Assembly: GCA_009779045.1 (NCBI GenBank)
Contig: WREZ01000090.1
Span: 1-5,872 of the forward strand
DNA length: 5,872 nucleotides
Origin: Candidatus Bathycorpusculum sp.
GTDB taxonomy: Archaea; Thermoproteota; Bathyarchaeia; Bathyarchaeales; Bathycorpusculaceae
Reading direction: 5' to 3'
The notes below the pieces were generated by a model that saw nothing but the letters and a program-made list of their open reading frames with translations, did not search any database and was not told the DNA's origin. This document shows positions 1-4,911 of this stretch, piece by piece. Within the stretch, counting starts at the first letter, position 1, and each line of letters opens with the position of its first letter. The position numbers and the translations under genes are program-made.

Positions 1-16
1 ACAACAACAACAACAA
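1..16. repeat. ACA trinucleotide repeat at the window start
   Basis: Five ACA units open the window and grade into further A/C-only sequence to about position 31. No gene is visible. It continues the A/C bias of the plus strand seen throughout the first 4.7 kb. Confidence 0.6.
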
Positions 17-52
17 AAAACAACACACACAGGTTTCCTAAACAACCTTTTC

Positions 53-59
53 AAAAAAA
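53..59 (-). terminator. T-tract terminator of the tRNA-Ser transcript
   Basis: Directly after the CCA end of the tRNA, the minus strand has seven consecutive T residues. Archaeal RNA polymerase terminates at such U-tracts without needing a hairpin, so this is the likely 3' end of the tRNA precursor. The assignment is by position and composition only. Confidence 0.6.
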
Positions 60-178
60 TGGCGCCGAGAGGGGGATTTGAACCCCCGTGGCCCCGAAAG
101 ACCACAAGCTTACAGGTACACCACCTTCTTAGGCAGTAATCTCCAGGCTTGCTCCCTGCCTGGCTAGGAGACCTCGGC
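60..178 (-). tRNA. tRNA-Ser(GGA) with encoded CCA and a probable intron
   Basis: Read on the minus strand from 178, the acceptor strand GCCGAGG (178-172) pairs with TCTCGGC (70-64), ending in a G-U pair. Discriminator G is at 63 and an encoded CCA at 62-60. The D stem is TCCT/GGGA. The anticodon stem CAAGC (151-147) pairs with GCTTG (109-105). A long variable arm (TGGTC/GGCCA) and a T arm of GGGGG-TTCAAAT-CCCCC follow, which makes this a class II tRNA. The loop reads CT-GGA-G, then about 30 extra nucleotides, then A, giving anticodon GGA (144-142). Discriminator G and the GCCGAGG acceptor favour serine over leucine, whose archaeal tRNAs normally carry A73. Without intron and CCA it is 86 nt. 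It lies about 130 nt downstream of mfnE and probably has its own promoter. Confidence 0.88.
111..140 (-). other. probable tRNA-Ser intron at position 37/38
   Basis: Thirty nucleotides interrupt the anticodon loop between G37 (141) and A38 (110), the usual place for archaeal tRNA introns. The insert can fold into a hairpin with stem CTGCC/GGTGG around the loop TAAGAA. I could not find a clean canonical bulge-helix-bulge with a 4-bp central helix between exon and intron. The exact splice sites could therefore be shifted, or the structure could be a relaxed form. The mature loop CTGGAGA is standard, which supports these borders. Confidence 0.7.
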
Positions 179-216
179 ACAAAACACCAAACTTACCTTT
201 CCTCTGCCCTCTGCAA

Positions 217-226
217 CATTTAAAGG
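217..226 (-). promoter_or_regulatory. candidate TATA box for tRNA-Ser
   Basis: The minus strand reads CCTTTAAATG here. It is a plausible archaeal TATA element centred about 43 nt upstream of the tRNA 5' end. That would put transcription start near 194 and give a short leader removed by RNase P. The call rests on sequence and spacing only. Confidence 0.4.
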
Positions 227-306
227 TTTATGACAAAATATGTTTGACAACAAAGAGTACTCACCATTTTAACCCTCACCCCTAAACACTAACAAACATA
301 CATTAA

Positions 307-1023
307 CTATAAACTGTTAGACAAAATAACAGTACCTATAACTTTCCGCTTATCTAAAACCGCTTCAACACGATCTGGAAAAAAACCATTAACAATACTA
401 CAACCCATATTAAAAACACTTAACAACTTGGGCAAATACAAATCAACACACACTTCACTATTCTCCATATCCAAAAGTTCTCGTATAGTCAACTGCTCAA
501 ACAAACTAACACGACCCTTTCGCTTCGGATCACCTGAAAAAACACCATCAACATCTTTAACTAACAACAAACTCTCTACACCCAATTGCCTTGCAATACA
601 AACCGCTATCGAATCAGAGGTCACATCCCAACACTTAGGCAACAAACCCCCACACCCCACACCTTCTTCTTTATCCATTAAAGTTATAAATTTTGAAGGC
701 AAAAACACAGCAACCACACCCGCTCTAACATTTTTTACATCTTCTATACAATACACTATTTGACTGTTAGGACTCATTAAATCTGCTAACAGTAAACCGT
801 ATTGATCCATAGCTAAAATCGCCATATAATGCGACGTTGACGCTGACAAACTAAATTGTTGATCCGCTTCCCTAACACCATCCGCAAATCTACCCCCACC
901 CGGCACCACCACTATAATCTTACCCTTACTTGATAAACTTACCAACTTTTGACATAAAACACGTAACGCCTGCGGATTCTGAGAAAGACTACCACCAACT
1001 TTTACAACACTTACAGAAGTCAC
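307..1023 (-). CDS. mfnE: MfnE, [5-(aminomethyl)furan-3-yl]methyl phosphate kinase
   Basis: This is an amino acid kinase-fold enzyme of methanofuran synthesis. It phosphorylates aminomethylfuran phosphate (F1-P) with ATP to the diphosphate F1-PP, the activated half later used by MfnF, presumably in the cytoplasm. The 238-residue protein has the N-terminal VKVGGSL (residues 7-13), the nucleotide/phosphate loop PGGGRFAD (41-48), the MAILAMDQYG segment (67-76) characteristic of this subfamily, WDVTSDSIA (132-140) and VKDVDGVF (155-162). The start is GTG at 1023, with GAGG at 1037-1034 as Shine-Dalgarno 10 nt upstream. The GTG overlaps the TGA stop of mfnF in the arrangement GTGA, so translation of the two is probably coupled. 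It is the last gene of the mfnB-D-F-E operon. Generic aspartate/uridylate kinases share the fold; the subfamily motif and the neighbours make MfnE the best call. Confidence 0.9.
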   Translation of the reverse strand: MTSVSVVKVGGSLSQNPQALRVLCQKLVSLSSKGKIIVVVPGGGRFADGVREADQQFSLSASTSHYMAILAMDQYGLLLADLMSPNSQIVYCIEDVKNVRAGVVAVFLPSKFITLMDKEEGVGCGGLLPKCWDVTSDSIAVCIARQLGVESLLLVKDVDGVFSGDPKRKGRVSLFEQLTIRELLDMENSEVCVDLYLPKLLSVFNMGCSIVNGFFPDRVEAVLDKRKVIGTVILSNSL

Positions 1024-2081
1024 TTCTCTATAACCTCACAATGCTTTGCAGCCATTAACGCAACACCAACAGCAGGAACAGCTAAAGACACTTTATCTGG
1101 CAACAACTTACCTAAATCCATAATAAGAATAGAATCAGTTCCAAGTCGCTCTGCCGCTACTTTAGCCAAAAAATCTTTCCCTAAACCTGCTGTTAAAATA
1201 GATATTTTTGTTACCCCCATATCTTTAACACGATTGTAAACTTTACTTAAACCAGAAAATATTTGCTGAATTTGTTTTTCATAAACATATTTAGCCACTT
1301 GAATAAGCTCATCTTCCGTTAACATTTCAGTATCCGCACATACCAACCTAGCAAGACGCGTTAACGCATCACTACGCATAACACCCTTACCATCCGCCGT
1401 TTCACAAGTATACTGCTCACCCGTTATATTACCTAAAACAAGATGCACATCACCACTTAAAGCAAACAATTCAGAAGAAACCCCCGCAACAGCACCCCTA
1501 ATAGGAACCGCTTGAACAATAGCAGCCAAATTCGTACGCAAACAACCCGTATAAACCAATTCACCATATAACAACTTATCTAAATCCGTCACACCCTGCG
1601 CAACCACTTTACCCTTAACAACAGGTATAATACTAGTACTGGTACTACCCACATCTATAACTATACAATCCTCAAAATACTGCCCAACCAACCAACCCGT
1701 CGCCACCCAATTCGCCGAAGCAACCCCCAAAGGCGACACCAAAGCCTCCTCCAAAGACACCAAAGAAACATCAGACCTCAAAACAAAAACAGGCACACCA
1801 CCAAAAACCTCAAAAACACAACCCAAAATATGCTCCACACCCTCACGCTTAGTCCTATACACATCCGAAAGCTCAGCTGTCATAGTCACACCCACAACAT
1901 CAAAATCACCCCCCACAAACTCCCGTAACTTCCCCAAAACCCCCACAAGACCCTTAAAATTCTTCCAAACAGGAAAATACTCCACAAAAACCTCAACAGA
2001 CCCAATAACACCCTCTAAAGTCCTAATATAAGCCACCTTAGTATTCGCACCCCCTATATCTAAACCTAACACATTAACCAT
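1020..2081 (-). CDS. mfnF: MfnF, APMF-Glu synthase (hydantoinase/ASKHA-like)
   Basis: The enzyme joins gamma-glutamyltyramine (from MfnD) to the aminomethylfuran diphosphate (from MfnE), releasing pyrophosphate and forming the APMF-Glu core of methanofuran. The family is also annotated as hydantoinase/oxoprolinase-like or 'H4MPT-linked C1 transfer pathway protein'. In 353 residues it shows the N-terminal phosphate loop LGLDIGGANTK (5-15), a second loop VIDVGSTSTS (141-150), the family segment GELVYTGCLRT (173-183) and ILTAGLGKDFL (295-304), in the order expected of an actin/hsp70-type ATPase fold. The start is ATG at 2081 with AGGA at 2094-2091. It follows mfnD by 11 nt and overlaps mfnE by 4. 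The N-terminal half is coded by extremely G/T-rich sequence and is accordingly loaded with Val, Gly, Phe and Leu; the C-terminal third is compositionally ordinary. Confidence 0.9.
   Translation of the reverse strand: MVNVLGLDIGGANTKVAYIRTLEGVIGSVEVFVEYFPVWKNFKGLVGVLGKLREFVGGDFDVVGVTMTAELSDVYRTKREGVEHILGCVFEVFGGVPVFVLRSDVSLVSLEEALVSPLGVASANWVATGWLVGQYFEDCIVIDVGSTSTSIIPVVKGKVVAQGVTDLDKLLYGELVYTGCLRTNLAAIVQAVPIRGAVAGVSSELFALSGDVHLVLGNITGEQYTCETADGKGVMRSDALTRLARLVCADTEMLTEDELIQVAKYVYEKQIQQIFSGLSKVYNRVKDMGVTKISILTAGLGKDFLAKVAAERLGTDSILIMDLGKLLPDKVSLAVPAVGVALMAAKHCEVIEK
1034..1037 (-). promoter_or_regulatory. Shine-Dalgarno of mfnE
   Basis: The minus strand has GAGG(T) inside the end of mfnF, 10 nt before the GTG start at 1023. 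It matches the archaeal anti-Shine-Dalgarno and supports the GTG as the real start despite the overlap with the mfnF stop. Confidence 0.6.
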
Positions 2082-2090
2082 ACCTACACT

Positions 2091-2094
2091 TCCT
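2091..2094 (-). promoter_or_regulatory. Shine-Dalgarno of mfnF overlapping the mfnD stop
   Basis: AGGA on the minus strand overlaps the TAG stop of mfnD (2095-2093) and sits 9 nt before the mfnF ATG. The placement suggests that ribosomes finishing mfnD reinitiate on mfnF. Confidence 0.6.
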
Positions 2095-3310
2095 ATAACA
2101 AATTTAAAAGACGCTCCTTAGCATCCCCTAACAAATGCTCCGCCTCATTTAAAGAACTACCCTCAACAGAAACTAAAGCACAACCACTATTACTATCTAA
2201 TATAGGAAAAGGCGGCGACACTACCTCTTTAACTCCATACAGTATATCTAAAAAATCAAGATCAACTTTGGGCGTTTCAACTTTAGAAAAACAACAATAC
2301 CTACCAGAAAAAACCATTTCAGACGGCAAACAATTCTTAAGAGCAGCATTAACAATCGCCTCCATAAAATTAAAACCCACAACACCACTGCTGCTAAGCC
2401 CCACAAAAGAAGTAGTTAAACGAGGATTAACATCTAAAACAACAGGCCCTGCATCTGTTAAAACCAAATCAACACCCACATAACCTTTCAACCCTGAAAA
2501 ACAATTAACCGCCGCCTCAGCAGTCTTAAAAGCCTCATGCATTAATTCATGACCAAACGGCAAAGCACCACCCACATAACAAGACACACCCTTAGGCGAT
2601 GCAAGCACAACATTTTGCTTATTTAAACTAACAGGCAAAACTTTAGCACCCGTACAGAGCAAACTAACACTTACAGCATCACCCTTCAAAAACTCTTGCA
2701 CAATACACATCTCACTAACAAACTCAGACTCAATCTTCCCAAAAGCACCCCCAACCTGAGACAAACCCTCAACAACACTCAAACCACCACAACCCACACC
2801 ATCAACAGGCTTTACAACAAACGGAAAACCAAACCCACACACATCTAATTCCCTAACACCCTCTACAACATTAACCTTACAAGTTTTAGGCGTTTTTACC
2901 CCATTAACCTTCAAAGTCTCATAAAGATTAAACTTATCAGAAACCCCCGCTATAGCCTTTGAATGACTATTAAAAGTAGGCACACCCATTTGCTCTAAAA
3001 GCTCTACTAACGCATGCAAAACCCCACCCGTCTCAGGAGCAATAACATAAGCCGCATCCACATCAACACAACTTTTCAAAATAGCCTGCTGAGCATCCCT
3101 AAAATTAAAAACCGAAACAAAATCCCCCTCAATAGGCGGACAAAAACGAGACAAACCCTCATCAACCACCACCACAACATCACAACCCATAGCCTTCAAA
3201 CCAGCCACACACAAACGCAACATACCAAACCCCTCAGCTAAAAACCCAGCCGAAACCGCACCCTCAGCAAAACCCCCACCACAAGCATGCTCATAAACCA
3301 AAACCTTCAA
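2093..3310 (-). CDS. mfnD: MfnD, tyramine-L-glutamate ligase (ATP-grasp)
   Basis: This ATP-grasp ligase couples the gamma-carboxyl of glutamate to tyramine, using ATP, to make gamma-glutamyltyramine for methanofuran. In 405 residues it shows the family N-terminus MKVLVYEHACGGG (1-13), the segment YVIAPETGGVL (88-98), the ATP-grasp substrate entry FNSHSKAIAGVSDK (113-126), the glycine-rich lysine loop FVVKPVDGVGCGG (164-176), VQEFLKGDAVSVSLL (204-218) and the Mg-ATP site YVGVDLVL...VVLDVNPR (277-297, with D281, D293, N295, R297). The start is TTG at 3310; no in-frame ATG or GTG occurs before the upstream stop at 3343-3341. Homologues begin with the same MKVLVYEH, which supports it. GGAG at 3325-3322 lies 11 nt upstream. 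The protein has 16 cysteines, many in the strongly G/T-rich 5' half. It lies 50 nt downstream of mfnB. Confidence 0.9.
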   Translation of the reverse strand: MKVLVYEHACGGGFAEGAVSAGFLAEGFGMLRLCVAGLKAMGCDVVVVVDEGLSRFCPPIEGDFVSVFNFRDAQQAILKSCVDVDAAYVIAPETGGVLHALVELLEQMGVPTFNSHSKAIAGVSDKFNLYETLKVNGVKTPKTCKVNVVEGVRELDVCGFGFPFVVKPVDGVGCGGLSVVEGLSQVGGAFGKIESEFVSEMCIVQEFLKGDAVSVSLLCTGAKVLPVSLNKQNVVLASPKGVSCYVGGALPFGHELMHEAFKTAEAAVNCFSGLKGYVGVDLVLTDAGPVVLDVNPRLTTSFVGLSSSGVVGFNFMEAIVNAALKNCLPSEMVFSGRYCCFSKVETPKVDLDFLDILYGVKEVVSPPFPILDSNSGCALVSVEGSSLNEAEHLLGDAKERLLNLL

Positions 3311-3315
3311 AACAT
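3307..3315 (-). other. three-codon ATG frame overlapping the mfnD start
   Basis: On the minus strand ATG-TTT-TGA begins at 3315, and its last bases contain the TTG start of mfnD (3310-3308). GGAG (3325-3322) is 6 nt from this ATG but 11 nt from the TTG. It could be chance, a start-stop reinitiation element, or the sign of a missing T in the TTTT run, since one more T would put the ATG in frame with mfnD. Confidence 0.3.
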
Positions 3316-3360
3316 CAACAACTCCAACAACAACAATATCCTAAAAACAATCTCACATTC

Positions 3361-4068
3361 CTACATAATTCTTTCTACAATTTCCCTCACACGCTCACGA
3401 GTAATACTACCAGTATTACGATCATTATTCTGACAAGCCGCACCACGCAAACCCACAAAATCCACACCTAAACTCTTAACAACAGACAAATCCTGCATCT
3501 TAAGAGAACCCGCCAACGCAACACCTAAACCATTACTATGAGCACTATCAACAAAACCCTCCAACTCTTGAAACGTCTGAAAATCAAAAAGACCTTTACC
3601 ATCCTTTATCGCTGTATCTAACATAACAACATCCACCTTCGCAACAACAGCTGACTCCACAACAAACACCGGCACAATTGAACCCACACGCAAACAATCA
3701 CCATAACCCACCGCAACCACTTTAATTCTACAATCAAACAATTTCACAGCACGAACAACACTCTCAAGCAAACATGAAGCTTCCTTAACCGATTGCACAC
3801 CATTAAGCCCCACTTTAACATAATCAACATTTAACGACGCCGCACCATAAGCCGCCAAAGCCATTGAACCTGGCAAACTCGGCACTTCACCCACTGTACA
3901 ACTTAACTCAACACCTTCAGGAACTAACTGCCTAACTTCTTTTATAACCCACGGAAAATTCGCACCTAACGACCCCTCCTTAGGATTCTTCACATCAACA
4001 ATATCAGCACCGCCAGCAATGGCTTCTATAGCTTCCCTAACATTTTGAGGACTGATTAACAACTTCAC
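3361..4068 (-). CDS. mfnB: MfnB, (5-formylfuran-3-yl)methyl phosphate synthase
   Basis: MfnB is a TIM-barrel enzyme that condenses two glyceraldehyde-3-phosphates into 4-(hydroxymethyl)-2-furancarboxaldehyde phosphate, the first furan intermediate of methanofuran. The 235-residue protein is full length and aligns from residue 1 with the M. jannaschii enzyme as I remember it. The signature DVKNPKEGSLGANFPW is at 25-40. The residues considered catalytic are all present at the same numbers: D25, K27, K85 (in VKVGL), D151 and K155 (in LDTAIKDG). The C-terminal phosphate-binding segment VGLRGAAC is also present. The start is GTG at 4068; the upstream frame has no ATG, GTG or TTG back to a TAA at 4110-4108. 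It is the first gene of the operon, behind a strong TATA box at 4137-4131. The best Shine-Dalgarno (4095-4088) is 19 nt from this GTG and fits better an out-of-frame ATG at 4079. Confidence 0.95.
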   Translation of the reverse strand: MKLLISPQNVREAIEAIAGGADIVDVKNPKEGSLGANFPWVIKEVRQLVPEGVELSCTVGEVPSLPGSMALAAYGAASLNVDYVKVGLNGVQSVKEASCLLESVVRAVKLFDCRIKVVAVGYGDCLRVGSIVPVFVVESAVVAKVDVVMLDTAIKDGKGLFDFQTFQELEGFVDSAHSNGLGVALAGSLKMQDLSVVKSLGVDFVGLRGAACQNNDRNTGSITRERVREIVERIM

Positions 4069-4079
4069 TTTAAGTCCAT
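4065..4079 (-). other. five-codon leader frame overlapping the mfnB start
   Basis: The minus strand reads ATG-GAC-TTA-AAG-TGA from 4079, and its TGA overlaps the GTG of mfnB as GTGA. AGAAGGTG at 4095-4088 stands 8 nt before this ATG, an ideal ribosome-binding distance, whereas it is 19 nt from the mfnB GTG. This suggests, without proof, that ribosomes load on the mini-frame and reinitiate on mfnB. Chance or a local sequencing error are the alternatives. Confidence 0.4.
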
Positions 4080-4087
4080 AGACAACA

Positions 4088-4095
4088 CACCTTCT
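4088..4095 (-). promoter_or_regulatory. Shine-Dalgarno in the mfn operon leader
   Basis: AGAAGGTG on the minus strand matches the archaeal anti-Shine-Dalgarno (AGGTG core). It lies downstream of the predicted transcription start near 4107, so it would be kept in the mRNA. Its spacing suits the ATG at 4079 rather than the mfnB GTG at 4068. Confidence 0.5.
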
Positions 4096-4127
4096 ACGGC
4101 TTAAGTTTTACGATAACACCTGTAGCT

Positions 4128-4140
4128 TTTTTATATACCT
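4128..4140 (-). promoter_or_regulatory. TATA box of the mfnB-D-F-E operon
   Basis: The minus strand reads AGGTATATAAAAA, a near-ideal archaeal TATA box centred near 4133. The predicted start of transcription is near 4107, giving a leader of about 40 nt before mfnB. The core TATATA (4132-4137) is palindromic and lies in the divergent region with the HisA-related gene, so it could also act toward the plus strand. Toward the plus strand, however, transcription would start near 4160 and lose the Shine-Dalgarno at 4157-4160. The plus-strand promoter therefore remains unclear. Confidence 0.7.
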
Positions 4141-4156
4141 AACTTAACATCTCATT

Positions 4157-4160
4157 GAGG
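4157..4160 (+). promoter_or_regulatory. Shine-Dalgarno of the HisA-related gene
   Basis: GAGG ends 7 nt before the TTG at 4168. It supports the TTG as start, since the resulting N-terminus MKIIPVID matches how HisA-type proteins begin. Confidence 0.6.
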
Positions 4161-4167
4161 CACACAC

Positions 4168-4911
4168 TTGAAAATTATCCCTGTAATCGACATCCTAAAC
4201 AACATTACAGTACACGCCATAAAAGGCAACAGACAAAAATATCAACCATTAAAAAGTGCCCTTACAACCTCCATTAACCCCATTGAAATAGCAACAGTTT
4301 TCAAATCACAGGGCTTTTCTAACCTCTACATAGCTGACCTCGACGCAATACTAGGAAAAACACCCAACTTTAACCTTTACACCCAACTTGCTCACATGGG
4401 CTTTACACTTATGATTGACGCAGGCGTAACAAACATAGACACAATAAAAAAACTCAAAAACTGTGGCACCTCAAAAATTATCATAGGAACCGAAACCCTC
4501 ACAAACACAAATCTCATCAAAGAAGCAATTGAGCAAATAGGCACTGAACACATAATTGTTAGCCTCGACATGAAAACCAACAAAATATTAACACACCCCC
4601 GTTTTAATGGTTCAACAGAACTGTTCAAACTCATTAAAACATTCCGCAATATAGGCGTATCAGAGTTTATTTTACTAGATCTCTCTCGAGTTGGCAGTAA
4701 CGAAGGCGTAAATATAGAATTATTAAAACAAACTCTAACAATATTAAATGATGTTGATGGCGGCGGAGTTTATGTTGGCGGGGGAGCTCGAGGAGTTGAT
4801 GATTTGTTAACTCTTAAACCATTGGGTGTTTTAGGTGTTTTACTTGCTACGGCATTGCATTTAGGCAAAATAGACAGTAATGTTTTGGGCCAGATGGGAT
4901 TATTATTTTAG
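4168..4911 (+). CDS. HisA/HisF-related TIM-barrel protein (COG1411 type), function unknown
   Basis: The 247-residue protein belongs to the archaeal and methylotroph family related to HisA, the ProFAR isomerase of histidine synthesis, but distinct from it. Seen here are IPVIDI with the HisA-type Asp (D8), the family-specific VHAIKGNRQKYQPLKS (15-30), YIADLDAI (54-61), a second Asp in VSLDMK (D134) and the C-terminal phosphate-binding segment VYVGGGARGVDDL (201-213). Both aspartates corresponding to the HisA acid/base pair seem kept, so an Amadori-type or other sugar-phosphate isomerisation is possible. The substrate is unknown. The start is TTG with GAGG 7 nt upstream. It diverges from mfnB across 99 nt and overlaps the converging downstream gene by 9 nt. 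Its position suggests a role in methanofuran or methanopterin metabolism. The codons are A/C-rich up to about residue 190 and G/T-rich after. Confidence 0.85.
   Translation: MKIIPVIDILNNITVHAIKGNRQKYQPLKSALTTSINPIEIATVFKSQGFSNLYIADLDAILGKTPNFNLYTQLAHMGFTLMIDAGVTNIDTIKKLKNCGTSKIIIGTETLTNTNLIKEAIEQIGTEHIIVSLDMKTNKILTHPRFNGSTELFKLIKTFRNIGVSEFILLDLSRVGSNEGVNIELLKQTLTILNDVDGGGVYVGGGARGVDDLLTLKPLGVLGVLLATALHLGKIDSNVLGQMGLLF

Noticed and set aside
60..178. tRNA-Leu instead of tRNA-Ser
   Set aside because: The long variable arm allows both, but the discriminator is G, the acceptor stem is serine-like, and the standard loop gives anticodon GGA.
428..763. Plus-strand open frame of 111 codons opposite mfnE
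   Set aside because: It is antisense to a clear mfnE, and its Ser/Thr/Pro/Lys-rich product simply mirrors the A/C-rich strand. No family resemblance.
2268..2483. Plus-strand open frame of 71 codons opposite mfnD
   Set aside because: It lies antisense inside the ATP-grasp gene, and its low-complexity composition is explained by strand bias.
3014..3241. Plus-strand open frame of 75 codons opposite the mfnD 5' half
   Set aside because: It is open only because the plus strand is almost free of G and T here, so stops are rare; its His/Thr/Asn/Gln-rich product is not protein-like.
4392..4649. Minus-strand open frame of 85 codons opposite the HisA-related gene
   Set aside because: It overlaps conserved TIM-barrel coding sequence on the plus strand and resembles no known protein.
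4168..4911. True HisA of histidine biosynthesis
   Set aside because: The N-terminal segment VHAIKGNRQKYQPL is that of the COG1411 relatives rather than HisA, and no other his gene is nearby.
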